This document shows, one piece after another, positions 25,895 to 35,369 of a stretch of DNA of 60,751 bases. Origin of the DNA: Elusimicrobiota bacterium (GTDB taxonomy: Bacteria > Elusimicrobiota > Elusimicrobia > UBA1565 > UBA9628); NCBI GenBank assembly GCA_027327915.1, contig DAHVWT010000004.1:1-60751 (forward strand). Reading direction: 5' to 3'. The notes beneath the pieces are model-generated. The model worked only from the letters and a program-made list of their open reading frames with translations. It was not told where the DNA came from and ran no database searches. Numbering within the stretch: the stretch's first letter is position 1; each line of letters begins with the position of its first letter. The position numbers were made by a program, and so were the translations under genes.

Positions 25895-26658
25895 GGGCGG
25901 ACTGGCTCTCCAAGCGCGTCGCGAAGGCTTTTCATGTCCTCCCAAACGGCGCGCTTCAACTCCGGCTGGCGCAGGAGCGCCGCGGGATGGTAAGTGGGGA
26001 GAAGACGAATGGGGGCTGCCAGCCCCTCCAGGGAGAACTCCCTCCATCGTCCGCGCAGCTTGGAGATCGGGGTCTCCTCCCGCAGCAAGGCCTTGCTCGC
26101 GACCCCGCCCAAGGTCACGATGAAGCGGGGAGCGATGAGGCGGAGTTGGGCCTCGATATAGCCGCGACACGCTTCCATTTCATCAGGGGAGGGGGGGCGG
26201 TCGTTGCCGCGAGAGTCTGGAGAATCGGGGTCCTTCATCGGGTGGCATTTGACCATGTTGGCGATATAGACCGTATCTCGCGAGAGCCCGATGGAGGCCA
26301 GGATGCGGTCGAGGAGCTGCCCCGCCCGGCCCACAAAGGGGCGGCCGAGGCGGTCCTCGTCGAGCCCCGGCCCTTCGCCGACGAAGACGACGTCGGCGGC
26401 GAGGCTTCCTTCCCCCGGGACGGCGTTGCGGCGGGCGCGGCCTAGCGGGCAGGCCCGGCAGGCCCGAATGGTCTCGGCGAGCTTTTGAAAGACATCTTCC
26501 CTCGAACCCGTCAATGCCGTTTGGGCAACGCCGGAACCCCCGCGGGCCAGAGGTTCGCCGGAGTTTAGCGGCACGAAAGCGATGTCGTCCTCGAAAGCAT
26601 CGCGCAGGTGACGGCGTAATTCGCGGGCAAGAGCGGAAGCCTTGGACGACGCTCTCAA
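25891..26658 (-). CDS. Family 4 uracil-DNA glycosylase (Fe-S)
   Basis: 255 residues. Removes uracil from DNA after cytosine deamination. The active-site motif GEGPGLDED and the C-terminal PTYHPAALLR are those of family 4 enzymes. Four cysteines fit the [4Fe-4S] cluster: two in RACRAC, one in NMVKCHP and one in MEACRGY. The N-terminal ~60 residues are a poorly conserved extension, seen in several members (the phage SPO1 polymerase-related group). It overlaps the omega-like gene upstream by 4 nt. Confidence 0.92.
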   Translation of the reverse strand: MRASSKASALARELRRHLRDAFEDDIAFVPLNSGEPLARGGSGVAQTALTGSREDVFQKLAETIRACRACPLGRARRNAVPGEGSLAADVVFVGEGPGLDEDRLGRPFVGRAGQLLDRILASIGLSRDTVYIANMVKCHPMKDPDSPDSRGNDRPPSPDEMEACRGYIEAQLRLIAPRFIVTLGGVASKALLREETPISKLRGRWREFSLEGLAAPIRLLPTYHPAALLRQPELKRAVWEDMKSLRDALGEPVRP

Positions 26659-27125
26659 CGAGCCTTTCCTTCCTTGGGGCTTTCTTCGGCCGGCGCGGCG
26701 GCCGCGGAGAGCTCGCTGCCCGTCTTAAGTTTGTCCCAATCCACCGACCCGCTCAGGACATCTCGCAGCGCGCGCTGCAGAATTTCATTGGGAGTGAGGT
26801 GGCGGTTCTCCTCTTGGCGTCGCAAGACCCGGGCCCAGGCCGCGGCGACGGAAACGACCTTGTACCGTGCTCCCTTGTAATCCAAAACCAGCTCCTGGAG
26901 ACTGGCGGCCGGAGCCCGCGACTTGGCGCGTGTCCCTTCGGATTTAGGCGCTACGATTCCTTGGCGCATCACGTGGGCCAGGGAAACCCAGCCCTCCTGG
27001 GGCACATGAACCATCGCTGCCGCCGACGGCAGAAGCGGCGGGATTGTAGCCGCGGCATCCTCCCGGGGCATCGTCTTTTCCTCCGCGACGGAGTCTTCGG
27101 CGGTCGTCTTCGTTTTCTTGGTCAT
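26655..27125 (-). CDS. RNA polymerase omega-subunit-like protein with long N-terminal extension
   Basis: 156 residues. The core, about 80-135, has YKVVSVAAAWARVLRRQ, HLTPNEILQRALRDVLSG and a hydrophilic tail, resembling omega subunits in which a helix ending in an (A)xxARxL motif is followed by a short acidic helix. The ~75 preceding residues are low-complexity and Lys/Ala/Pro-rich. Context supports omega: it lies 13 nt after gmk, and gmk-rpoZ is a very common pair. The family is short and divergent, so another small regulator is possible. Confidence 0.55.
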   Translation of the reverse strand: MTKKTKTTAEDSVAEEKTMPREDAAATIPPLLPSAAAMVHVPQEGWVSLAHVMRQGIVAPKSEGTRAKSRAPAASLQELVLDYKGARYKVVSVAAAWARVLRRQEENRHLTPNEILQRALRDVLSGSVDWDKLKTGSELSAAAAPAEESPKEGKAR

Positions 27126-27138
27126 CGCTTCCTCCAGG

Positions 27139-27759
27139 TCATGCGTTCTTGCTGCACGGACTCTCCGGCTTCAAAAAAAACTTTGGCGGCGTCCGGCGTT
27201 TGGTCCTAAGGCCCTCGGCCGTGATGACGGCGTCGATGGAGGAGACGGCCTTCTCCAAATCGTCGTTGACGACCAAGTAATCGTAATGACCGGCCTCCTC
27301 CATCTCTTCGCACGCCCGAGCCAGGCGTTTCTCAATCGAGGCCTCCTCGTCGCGCCGGGCGACAAGCCGCTCCCGGAGCACCCGCAGGGAAGGAGGCGCG
27401 ACAAAGATGAGCGTCACCTGGGGAAGCTTTCGCCGCAAGGCGAGGGCTCCTTGGACGTCGATCGCCAGGAGCGGGTTTTTGCCCTTTTCCATCGTCTCCT
27501 GGATGAAGCGGCGCGGCGTGCCGTAGTATTCGTCGTGGACGACAGCCCACTCGAGAAAATCACCCTTGTGGACGGCGTGCTTGAACTCCTCGCGGTTCAT
27601 GAAATGATACTGGCGGCCGTTTTTTTCGCCTGGCCGTGGGCGACGGGTCGTGCAGGAGATCGAGTAGGCCAGGTCCCGCCGTCGCTCCAGAAGTTTGCGG
27701 CAGATGGTGGACTTGCCAGCCCCGGAGGGCGCGGAGATGACGATCGGGAATCCCTGCAT
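27139..27759 (-). CDS. gmk: Guanylate kinase
   Basis: Phosphorylates GMP to GDP. 206 residues with P-loop SAPSGAGKST, the GMP-binding SCTTRRPRPGEKNGRQYHF and EYYGTPRRFI, and IDVQGALALRR. The C-terminal ~20 residues (after KRRTPPKFF) extend slightly past the usual end. First gene of the minus-strand run to mltG; it diverges from cinA across a 37-bp gap. Confidence 0.95.
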   Translation of the reverse strand: MQGFPIVISAPSGAGKSTICRKLLERRRDLAYSISCTTRRPRPGEKNGRQYHFMNREEFKHAVHKGDFLEWAVVHDEYYGTPRRFIQETMEKGKNPLLAIDVQGALALRRKLPQVTLIFVAPPSLRVLRERLVARRDEEASIEKRLARACEEMEEAGHYDYLVVNDDLEKAVSSIDAVITAEGLRTKRRTPPKFFLKPESPCSKNA

Positions 27760-27796
27760 TCAGTTGGACTCGAGATAAAGTATCATAAACGGGAAA

Positions 27797-29077
27797 ATGA
27801 ACTCAAATCGCGGGGCGGAACCCGCGCGCGTCGAGCTTCTCTGCGTGGGCACGGAACTCCTGAGCGGCCGCTCCGACGGCGACGGCCCCTATATCGCCAA
27901 GAAACTGCGCGCGGCCGGCTTCGTCGTCGGCAAAGCCTCCCAAATCCCGGATGACGCCGCGGAGATCGCCCGGGCCCTGAGAGAGTCCTTGTCGCGATCC
28001 GAGGCGACGGTCGTTTGTGGGGGGCTGGGCCCCACCTTTGACGACGTCACGCGGGAGGGCGCCGCGAAGGCGCTCCATCGCGGGCTCCATTTCCGCCCCG
28101 AGATCTTCCGTGAGATCGAACGCAAGCTCGCCCGCCACGGAACCGCCATCCCGGACTCCAACCGCCGCCAAGCCTATTTCATCGAGGGAGCCACGCCCCT
28201 CCCCAATGCCCGCGGCTCGGCGCCGGGCCAAAGGATCGTCGTGGGCCGCGGGAAAGACGAAAAGATCGCCTATCTTCTGCCAGGGCCGCCGCGGGAGATG
28301 TCCCCTATCTTTGATCGCCAAGTCCTGCCCGATCTCAAGCGGCGGCTTGCCCGCGGCCGCCACGTCGAGGGCTTCTCGCTCCACTTGAGCGGCGTCGCGG
28401 AGTCGAAGGCGGAGGAGCTTCTCCAGCCGATCGTGTCCCAAAAAGGCCCCGGGCTCGATTTCACGATACTCGCCTCGGACGGCGAAGTCGAATTCCACGC
28501 CCTGATCGGAGGCCCAAGCCCCTCGAAAAATCACGCTCTCAAGGTCCGCCTTTTAAGACGCGCCAAGGCCCTCGTCGGCCGCCACGTCTTCGGCTCGGGA
28601 GATGACAGTCTCGAAAACGTCGTGGGACGCCGTCTTCTGCGCCGCGGCTTCACGCTCGCGGTGGCCGAGTCCTGCACGGCGGGGATGCTCGCCTCCAGGC
28701 TCACCCGGACGCCGGGAAGCTCCCGATATTTCCTGGGGGGCTATCTCGTCTACTCCAACGACCTCAAGCGCCGGCTCCTGGGCGTCAAGGCTGAAACGCT
28801 TCGAGGCCGCGGGGCGGTCAGCGCCGAGTGCGCCGCCGAGATGGCCCGGCTCGCGCGCCGGCGCTGCCGGAGCTCCCTGGGCCTTTCCATCACGGGCATC
28901 GCGGGGCCGGGAGGCGGCTCCCGGGAAAAACCCGTCGGGACCGTCTTCTTCGGCCTTTCCGGCCCCCACAGCTCCAAGACGGAAGTCTTCGAGAGCTGGT
29001 TCTCGGGAGACCGGGAGACGGTGCGCCGCCGCGCCTGCGCCTTCGCTCTCCATCAACTCCTGCGGTCCGTCCGGTGA
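27797..29077 (+). CDS. cinA: CinA: NMN deamidase / ADP-ribose-type pyrophosphatase
   Basis: 426 residues with both CinA domains: an N-terminal MoCF-like COG1058 domain (LLCVGTELLSG, CGGLGPTFDDVT, LLPGPPREM) and a C-terminal PncC domain (AVAESCTAGMLASRLT, SITGIAGPGGGS, KPVGTVFFG). PncC deamidates nicotinamide mononucleotide in NAD salvage; the N-terminal domain has pyrophosphatase activity in characterised members. No recA lies next to it. It diverges from gmk. Confidence 0.93.
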   Translation: MNSNRGAEPARVELLCVGTELLSGRSDGDGPYIAKKLRAAGFVVGKASQIPDDAAEIARALRESLSRSEATVVCGGLGPTFDDVTREGAAKALHRGLHFRPEIFREIERKLARHGTAIPDSNRRQAYFIEGATPLPNARGSAPGQRIVVGRGKDEKIAYLLPGPPREMSPIFDRQVLPDLKRRLARGRHVEGFSLHLSGVAESKAEELLQPIVSQKGPGLDFTILASDGEVEFHALIGGPSPSKNHALKVRLLRRAKALVGRHVFGSGDDSLENVVGRRLLRRGFTLAVAESCTAGMLASRLTRTPGSSRYFLGGYLVYSNDLKRRLLGVKAETLRGRGAVSAECAAEMARLARRRCRSSLGLSITGIAGPGGGSREKPVGTVFFGLSGPHSSKTEVFESWFSGDRETVRRRACAFALHQLLRSVR

Positions 29078-29104
29078 TCTATCGGCCTTTTCCCGCCCGA
29101 ACGT

Positions 29105-29134
29105 TTGACCCCTCCGCGGAAACATTACTATACT
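29105..29134 (+). promoter_or_regulatory. Promoter of the rpsO-pnp operon
   Basis: TTGACC at 29105-29110, an 18-nt spacer and TATACT at 29129-29134, the best sigma70-like match seen in this window. Transcription from about 29141 leaves a leader of about 130 nt before the rpsO ATG at 29272. S15 often represses its own leader RNA through a structured site; the leader could hold one, but I did not find a convincing pseudoknot by eye. Confidence 0.7.
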
Positions 29135-29271
29135 GTGCGGGACAATAAAGAGACTGAAAATCAAACTATTACAAGGAAAATCGAAAGCGACGAAAGCGGC
29201 TTCCTAAAATAGCATCCGGAAGCACGATGCCTCCGCCCTTCCATGGCCGAGGAAGCCCCGTTGAAAACACT

Positions 29272-29538
29272 ATGATCACAAAACAAGCCAAAACAGACAT
29301 CGTCAGCAAATTCGGGAATACTTCCGCTGATACGGGAAACTCCCGTTCTCAAATCGCGATCTTGAGCGAGAGGATTAAAAGCATCTCCTCCCATCTCAAG
29401 GGTCACGCGAAGGATTTCTCCTCGCAGCGAGGCCTTCTCAAGCTGGTCGGCCGTCGGCGCCGGCTTCTGGAATATTTGAAGAGCTTCGACCGCGAAGGAT
29501 ACGCCCAGCTTCTCAAGCAGCTCGATCTGAGAAAGTAA
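29272..29538 (+). CDS. rpsO: 30S ribosomal protein S15
   Basis: 88 residues, the standard S15 length, from ATG 29272. The characteristic DTGNSRSQIAILSERI and FSSQRGLLKLVGRRRRLLEYL rRNA-binding helices are present. The frame stays open 15 codons upstream to an ATG at 29227, but that extension is not part of S15. It is followed by pnp after one base, the widespread rpsO-pnp arrangement. Confidence 0.97.
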   Translation: MITKQAKTDIVSKFGNTSADTGNSRSQIAILSERIKSISSHLKGHAKDFSSQRGLLKLVGRRRRLLEYLKSFDREGYAQLLKQLDLRK

Positions 29539-29539
29539 C

Positions 29540-31777
29540 GTGGCGAACTCCATTCAAAAGATATCCCTCCAGGAAACCGTCGGGGGAAAGACCCTGACGC
29601 TGGAAACGGGCAGCATTGCCAAGCAAGCGGGCGGCGCCGCGACGGTGCGTCTCGGCGACACCGTCGTCCTCACGAGCGCGACGGCCTCGCAGACTCCCAA
29701 GGACGTGAGCTTTATCCCGCTCACCTCCGAATATCGCGAGCGAACCTATGCCGCGGGCCGCATTCCGGGAGGGTTTTTTAAGCGCGAAAATCGCCCCCGG
29801 GAAAAAGAAGTCCTCTCCTCGCGCCTCGTCGACCGGCCGATCAGGCCGCTCTTCCCCGAGGGCTGGAACTTCGAGACGATGGTCCATAGCCTCGTCATAG
29901 CCTCCGACATCGAAAACGACTCGGACGTGCTCGCGATCACGAGCGCTTCATCGGCCTTGATGCTCTCGGACGTGCCCTGGGACGGGCCCGTCGCGGCGAC
30001 CCGCGTCGCCGCGTTGGAAGGCAAGCTCGTCCTCTTTCCGACCTTCGAGGAGCGGGACCGCGCCGACATGGAACTCGTCGTCGCCGGCAAGAAGGGCGCG
30101 ATTCTCATGGTGGAGGGCGGGGCCAAGGAGGTGACGGAGGAATTCGTCATCGAGGCCCTGCAGGTCGCCCAGGAGGCGATCGACAAGCTCTGCGAGCTGC
30201 AAACGCGCCTCGTCGCGGCTTCGGCCGCCTCCGGGCGGAACGTGGCGAAGCGCGCCGTCAAGGCGCCGGAGCACCCCAAGGAGATCCGGGAGTTCATCGA
30301 GCCCCGGGCCGTCGAAGGCGTCAAGTCAGCCCTGCGCCTCAAGCTCGACAAACGCGGCTTGGATGAAAAAATCTCTTCCTTAAAGGAGTCTCTCAAGACG
30401 GCGATCGCCGCCGAGGCCCAGACGCCGGCGCTCGTGGGGGGAGAAGCGCACGTCTCTGCGATTGTCGAGGACATCCTCTACCGTGAAAGCCGCGCCATGG
30501 CCCTGAGGGACCGGCAGCGCCCCGACGGACGCGGCTTCGAGGAGATTCGGCCGATTTCCATCCAAGTCCCCTTCCTGCCCCGCATCCACGGCTCGGCTCT
30601 CTTCACGCGCGGACAGACTCAGGCCCTCTGTACCGCGACGCTGGGCAGCCCCGCGGACATGCAGATCATGGACGAACTCGAGGGGGAATACAAGGAACGA
30701 TTCCTCCTCCACTACAACTTCCCCGGCTTCTCCGTCGGAGAAGTCAAGCCCGAACGGGGTCCCGCGCGCCGCGAGATCGGCCATGGGGCGCTCGCCCGCC
30801 GGGCGCTGGCGCCGCTCCTTCCTTCCGATGAGGAGTTCGGTTATACGATACGCATCGTTTCCGATATCCTCGAGTCAAACGGCTCCTCGTCCATGGCAAG
30901 CGTCTGCGGCGGTTCTCTGGCTCTTTTTGACGCCGGGGTCCCCATGAAGGCGGCCTGCGCCGGCGTCGCCATGGGGCTTATCCTTGAGGACGGCCGCCAC
31001 GCCATCCTCACCGACATCGCGGGCATCGAGGACCACAACGGCGACATGGATTTCAAGGTCGCCGGAACGACGAAGGGCATCACGAGCTTCCAGCTTGACA
31101 TGAAAGTCGCGGGCCTTTCCGTCGATATTCTCAAAGAGGCCCTCGCGCAGGCCAAGCGAGGCCGGCTCTTCATTCTCGACAAGATGGCCCAGGCGATCAA
31201 TCAGCCGCGCTCGCAGCTCTCGGTCTACGCGCCGAGGCTCTACCGGCTGACGATCCCCACCGACCACATCGGCCAGCTCATCGGGCCTGGAGGAAAGAAC
31301 ATCCGCCGCCTCATCGACACCTACGGCGTCGAAATCGAGGTGGAGGACGACGGCACGGTTTTCATCTCCGGCGTGGATGCCGACTCCTGTGATAGGGCGC
31401 GGGCCGAAGTGGAGGCTCTGACCCAGGAAGCCGAGATCGGCAAGGTCTACGAAGGCCGCGTCGTCTCCATCAAGGAATTCGGAGCGTTCGTCGAAATTCT
31501 CCCCGGCAAGGAGGGCCTGCTCCATATTTCCCAGATCGACACGAAGCGTGTCGCGCGCGTGGAGGACGTCCTCAAGCAGGGCGATACGGTCCAGGTGAAG
31601 GTCATCGAGATCGACAGTTCGGGCCGCATCCGCCTGTCGCGCCGGGCGCTGCTCGCCGGAGGAGGCGAAGGCGAACCGCCGCAGGATGACGGCAAGGGTT
31701 CCGGCGGCGGACATCGCGGCGGCCGCCACCAGCCTGCCTTTCCGGGTGGCGGACATCGTCCGAGGAATCCGCGCTAG
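29540..31777 (+). CDS. pnp: Polyribonucleotide nucleotidyltransferase (PNPase)
   Basis: 745 residues. Phosphorolytic 3'-5' exoribonuclease with two RNase PH domains (LVDRPIRPLFPEGW in the first, DRQRPDGRGFEEIRPI and the catalytic DITGIED-like DIAGIEDHNGDMDFKVAG in the second), then a KH domain (LIGPGGKNIRRLID) and an S1 domain (GRVVSIKEFGAFVEI). A Gly/His/Arg-rich tail of about 35 residues follows, as in many RNA-degradation proteins. The GTG at 29540 starts one base after rpsO. The stop shares a base with the accB GTG. Confidence 0.97.
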   Translation: MANSIQKISLQETVGGKTLTLETGSIAKQAGGAATVRLGDTVVLTSATASQTPKDVSFIPLTSEYRERTYAAGRIPGGFFKRENRPREKEVLSSRLVDRPIRPLFPEGWNFETMVHSLVIASDIENDSDVLAITSASSALMLSDVPWDGPVAATRVAALEGKLVLFPTFEERDRADMELVVAGKKGAILMVEGGAKEVTEEFVIEALQVAQEAIDKLCELQTRLVAASAASGRNVAKRAVKAPEHPKEIREFIEPRAVEGVKSALRLKLDKRGLDEKISSLKESLKTAIAAEAQTPALVGGEAHVSAIVEDILYRESRAMALRDRQRPDGRGFEEIRPISIQVPFLPRIHGSALFTRGQTQALCTATLGSPADMQIMDELEGEYKERFLLHYNFPGFSVGEVKPERGPARREIGHGALARRALAPLLPSDEEFGYTIRIVSDILESNGSSSMASVCGGSLALFDAGVPMKAACAGVAMGLILEDGRHAILTDIAGIEDHNGDMDFKVAGTTKGITSFQLDMKVAGLSVDILKEALAQAKRGRLFILDKMAQAINQPRSQLSVYAPRLYRLTIPTDHIGQLIGPGGKNIRRLIDTYGVEIEVEDDGTVFISGVDADSCDRARAEVEALTQEAEIGKVYEGRVVSIKEFGAFVEILPGKEGLLHISQIDTKRVARVEDVLKQGDTVQVKVIEIDSSGRIRLSRRALLAGGGEGEPPQDDGKGSGGGHRGGRHQPAFPGGGHRPRNPR

Positions 31778-32289
31778 TGGCCCGCAAAGCGCCATCGAAA
31801 CCTTCCCAACAGCCGGGGGGGACGCGCGCCCTGGAGAGGCTCAAGGAGTTCTATGAGTTCATGCGCTCCCATGGCCTCGAGCGCTTGGAGCTCGACGATG
31901 ACGACCTCCATGTGCGCCTTGTCAGGAAGCCTTCCGAGCAGACCCCCGTGCCCGTCCCAGTTTTCATGGGGCCCGCCGCGGGGGGCGCAATCGCGAGCGC
32001 TCCGGCAGAGGCCGCCGCCCAACGCGCGGCCGCGCCGTCCCCGCCCGCGGGCTCCGAAACGATCAAGGCGCCCATGATGGGCATTTTTTATCGCGCGAGC
32101 ACGGCATCGGCGCCGCCCTATGCCAAGGAAGGGGACCGCGTCGCGGCGGGCCAGGTCATCTGCATGATCGAGGCCATGAAGGTGTTCAATGAGATCAAGG
32201 CCGACTTCGACTGTACGGTCCTCCGGGCACTCGTCGAGAACGGGAAACCCGTCAAATCGGGACAGGACCTCTTCCTCATCAAACGCTAG
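31777..32289 (+). CDS. accB: Biotin carboxyl carrier protein of acetyl-CoA carboxylase
   Basis: 170 residues. An N-terminal dimerisation-type helix (LERLKEFYEFMRSHGLERLEL) and a Pro/Ala-rich linker lead to the biotinyl domain with the EAMKVFNEI motif; Lys135 is the biotin attachment site. AccB carries carboxybiotin for malonyl-CoA production in fatty acid synthesis. The usual partner accC is not adjacent. GTG start overlapping the pnp TAG by one base; ftsK follows after 2 nt. Confidence 0.93.
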   Translation: MARKAPSKPSQQPGGTRALERLKEFYEFMRSHGLERLELDDDDLHVRLVRKPSEQTPVPVPVFMGPAAGGAIASAPAEAAAQRAAAPSPPAGSETIKAPMMGIFYRASTASAPPYAKEGDRVAAGQVICMIEAMKVFNEIKADFDCTVLRALVENGKPVKSGQDLFLIKR

Positions 32290-32291
32290 TC

Positions 32292-34562
32292 GTGCCTAGA
32301 CCCGGGCGCGCCCAGCTCAAGCTTTCCAAGGAACGCCGCCAGTCCTCCGGCAGGCAGGCGCGGCTCAAGGGGCTGGGCGGCGGGTTGATGGGAGGCGCGC
32401 TGGGTCTTTATCTGGGGTGGCTTTTGGCCTGGCCCCAAAACGCGGGAGTCGTCGGCGCGAGAATTGCCTTAGCCCTCCGAGGCGCACTCGGGCACTCGGC
32501 ATGGCTTCTGCCCTTGTCCTTGTTAGGCATCCTCGCGAGAAAAGCCGCCCGAAAGGACGCGGCGCGCCGCAGTCTTCTTTGGGTAAGCCTGGCGGCCGCC
32601 CTCGCGTCCGCCGCCGCGCTCCTGGGGCTCCTAGCCTCCCTCTTGGGCGCCTCGCCCGCAACCTGGGGCGGCGCCGTCGGAAACCGCCTGCAGGGCCTGC
32701 TTGTCAATATCTTCGGAGCTTTCGGCGCTTTTCTCGTGGCGGCGCCCTTTCTCCTCGTGGCGCTCAATATTCTCTATGGGCTTGACTATCTCGAGGGGGT
32801 CAAGACCCTCGTCCGGTTCCTTCGCGACGATTTCAGCGAATGGAGGCAAGAGCGCCAGTCGGTGGCCCAAAAACTCCGCGAGGCCAAGGCCGCCGCGGCG
32901 CTTCCAAAGCCGGCCCCGGCCCCATCCGCCCCCGGACGGGCCGCGCCGCCGCCCAAGCCCCTCTCGTCTTCCGCGGAGCCTGTCGAGTCCGCGCCAAACT
33001 TCGGCAAGCCGTCGCGCCAGGCCGCCGCGGATGCCGCCCAGACCGCCCCGAGGAGGCGCCCTCCGGATCCCGCCTCGCCTTACGCGAGCTACCTGGCGCC
33101 CCGCGCCGATCTACTCGATCTCCCTAAAAACCAAACCGGCTCCGGAAAACCGCCGCTGGTGGAGATCGAGGCGACGAGCCGTCGTCTTGAAAAAACCCTG
33201 AACGATTTCGGCATATCGGCCGCAGTCGTCGGCGTGACTCCCGGGCCCGTCATCACGCGCTATGAGCTCGAGCCCGCCGCGGGGGTCAAGGTGAGCTCGA
33301 TCGTCGCGAGGGAGTCCGACATCGCCCTCGCTCTCAAGGCAAAGGGGATACGGCTTCTGGCGCCGATCCCCGGCAAAGGCGCGGTCGGCGTCGAGATTCC
33401 GAACCCCCGTCCGGCCTTCGTGGTTCTGCGGGAGCTCCTCGAACGCGGGGCGCTGGGCCCCAAGGATCCCTTGACCTCCTTCATCCTCGGCTTGTCGTCC
33501 GACGGGGAGCAAAGAACCGCCGATCTTCAAAAGATGCCGCATCTTCTCGTCGCCGGCGCGACCAACAGCGGCAAATCCGTCTTCCTCCATGTCATGATCC
33601 TTTCGATCCTCTATCGAGCCCGCCCCGACGAGCTCAAGTTCGTCATGATCGATCCCAAGCGCCTTGAGATGACCTTCTATAACGGCATTCCGCATCTCTT
33701 CGATCCAACCGCCTCTCCGGAGAACGCCTCGGTCATCACGAGCGCCAAGCACGCCCGCCAAGCCCTCGACGCCCTCGTTCGCTTCATGGATGCGCGCTAC
33801 GAGAAATTCGCGAAATGGGGAGTCCGCAACATCGACTCCTACAATCAGGAGGCCGACCGCCGCGGCGAGGCCAGGGAGTATTTCGTCATCGTCGTCATCG
33901 ACGAACTCGCGGATCTCATGCTCCTGTCGCGCGACAGCGTCGAGACCGCCATTCAGCGCTTGGCTCAGATGGCACGGGCCGTGGGCATCCATCTCGTTTT
34001 ATCCACGCAAAGACCCTCGGTGGACGTCATCACGGGCGTCATCAAGGCGAACCTTCCCTGCCGCGTCGCCCTGCAGGTCATCTCCCGAATCGACTCAAAG
34101 GTCATCCTCGACTCCTCGGGGGCGGAATCCTTGCAGGGGAGGGGCGACCTCCTCTTCCTCGCGGCGGGCGCGCAAAAGCCCGAGCGCTGCCAGGGCGCCT
34201 ACGTGAGCGAGGAGGAAATCCGCCGCGTGGCCGCGCATCTTGTCGAGCAGGGCGGCCCTTCCTACGCCCCCTGGGAGGCGGCTCCCTCCGCTCTTTCCGC
34301 CGACCTCGGTCCTCACGGGGTGGCTCCCGAGGAGTTCGCCCGCGCCTTGAAGCTCATCCTCGAGAGGAGGCGAGTCTCCCAAGACCTCCTCAAGTCTCAG
34401 TTCGGTTCCTCCGCTCGCGCGACGAATCTCCTGAGCCTTCTCGAGGTCAAGGGTCTTATCCACAAACCGGACGGCTCCAACCGTTGGGAAATTCGCTTTG
34501 ACCAGATCGAGGACTGCCTGAAGAAAAACTTCTCGAACGCTCCCGGGACTCCCGCGCCATGA
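32292..34562 (+). CDS. ftsK: DNA translocase FtsK/SpoIIIE
   Basis: 756 residues. Four membrane segments lie in the first ~170 residues, then a Pro/Ala-rich linker to about 270, then the translocase motor with Walker A GATNSGKSVF (Lys428), VIDELADLM as Walker B, and STQRPSVDVITGVIKANLP. The C-terminal ~65 residues form the winged-helix gamma domain (QDLLKSQFGSSARATNLLSLLE) that reads KOPS/SRS orienting sites. It pumps chromosome ends through the closing septum. Start GTG at 32292. Its end overlaps lolA (ATGA). Confidence 0.95.
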   Translation: MPRPGRAQLKLSKERRQSSGRQARLKGLGGGLMGGALGLYLGWLLAWPQNAGVVGARIALALRGALGHSAWLLPLSLLGILARKAARKDAARRSLLWVSLAAALASAAALLGLLASLLGASPATWGGAVGNRLQGLLVNIFGAFGAFLVAAPFLLVALNILYGLDYLEGVKTLVRFLRDDFSEWRQERQSVAQKLREAKAAAALPKPAPAPSAPGRAAPPPKPLSSSAEPVESAPNFGKPSRQAAADAAQTAPRRRPPDPASPYASYLAPRADLLDLPKNQTGSGKPPLVEIEATSRRLEKTLNDFGISAAVVGVTPGPVITRYELEPAAGVKVSSIVARESDIALALKAKGIRLLAPIPGKGAVGVEIPNPRPAFVVLRELLERGALGPKDPLTSFILGLSSDGEQRTADLQKMPHLLVAGATNSGKSVFLHVMILSILYRARPDELKFVMIDPKRLEMTFYNGIPHLFDPTASPENASVITSAKHARQALDALVRFMDARYEKFAKWGVRNIDSYNQEADRRGEAREYFVIVVIDELADLMLLSRDSVETAIQRLAQMARAVGIHLVLSTQRPSVDVITGVIKANLPCRVALQVISRIDSKVILDSSGAESLQGRGDLLFLAAGAQKPERCQGAYVSEEEIRRVAAHLVEQGGPSYAPWEAAPSALSADLGPHGVAPEEFARALKLILERRRVSQDLLKSQFGSSARATNLLSLLEVKGLIHKPDGSNRWEIRFDQIEDCLKKNFSNAPGTPAP

Positions 34563-35329
34563 ACGCGGGCCTCTGGATATGGCTGGCCGCGGCCCCGCTT
34601 TGCGCCCAGCCGCCCTCCGGCCCCGACTCCTCGGCGCTGAGCGTCTCAAGCCCCTCCTCCGCTTCCTCGGGGCTTCTTGACGGCTTCGTCCTGCCGGCAA
34701 CGGCTCCAGTCACGGCCGATATCGTCCTCAAGGGCTTCGAACGCCTCGACAGCGCCATCAAGACAGTCCAGGCTTCCTTTTCCCAGGAGCTCCAGTGGGA
34801 GGGCTCGGGAGCCAGCCAGCGTGCCGGCGGAAGGTTTTTTTACCAAGCCCCCGATCTCTTCCGCATCGAGCAAAGCTCCCCTGAAGCTCAAGTGACGGTC
34901 TCGGACGGCCGCCATATCTGGGTCTGGCGCATTTCCACGAACCAAGTGATTAAAACCCGTCTTGATGCCTGGAAACGTTCGGAACCGCTGGCCCAGAATC
35001 TCCTCGACCTCGGCCATTACGCGAGCCTGCTGTCGCGCTACGAGCTTGTCGGCGCCACGACTGCCGTCGCCGCCTCCGGCCAACGCGCCATCGATATAAG
35101 GCTCAAGCCCCGGGACCCAAAAGCCCATTTCCGCCTCGTCCTCATCCTCTCGGGCAACGACTTTTTCCCGCGAGAGGCCCTGCTCTCGGCCGGGGACCTT
35201 TCCGTCCGCACGCGCTTTAGCGCCGTCCGTTTCAACGAACTCGTCCCGGAGTCGATGTTCCGCTTCCGCCCTCCGCCGGACGCGGAAGTTTTTGACAACC
35301 CGTCCCTTCCCGGCGTCGTCAATCAGTGA
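34559..35329 (+). CDS. lolA: LolA-like periplasmic lipoprotein carrier
   Basis: 256 residues with an N-terminal signal peptide (about 1-16, cleavage near LCAQ) and a Ser/Pro-rich spacer, then a LolA-type domain: VLKGFERLDSAIKTVQASFSQEL, GRFFYQAPDLFRIEQ, VSDGRHIWVW, and the later FSAVRFNELVPESMFRFRPP. LolA carries lipoproteins from LolCDE to the outer membrane, so a diderm envelope is implied. The sequence is divergent and sits in an ftsK-lolA pair, an arrangement common in other diderms. Confidence 0.85.
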   Translation: MNAGLWIWLAAAPLCAQPPSGPDSSALSVSSPSSASSGLLDGFVLPATAPVTADIVLKGFERLDSAIKTVQASFSQELQWEGSGASQRAGGRFFYQAPDLFRIEQSSPEAQVTVSDGRHIWVWRISTNQVIKTRLDAWKRSEPLAQNLLDLGHYASLLSRYELVGATTAVAASGQRAIDIRLKPRDPKAHFRLVLILSGNDFFPREALLSAGDLSVRTRFSAVRFNELVPESMFRFRPPPDAEVFDNPSLPGVVNQ

Positions 35330-35369
35330 TAACTTTGAAATGCCGATCCCGCTATAATAGGAGCTGTTC

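Noticed and set aside
29135-29271. S15 autoregulatory structure in the rpsO leader
   Set aside because: The leader is long enough, but I could not identify a convincing conserved fold by eye.
35335-35358. Consensus-looking promoter for rodZ
   Set aside because: The spacer is only 12 nt and transcription would begin after the AGGAG ribosome binding site, so I list it only as part of a spacing observation.
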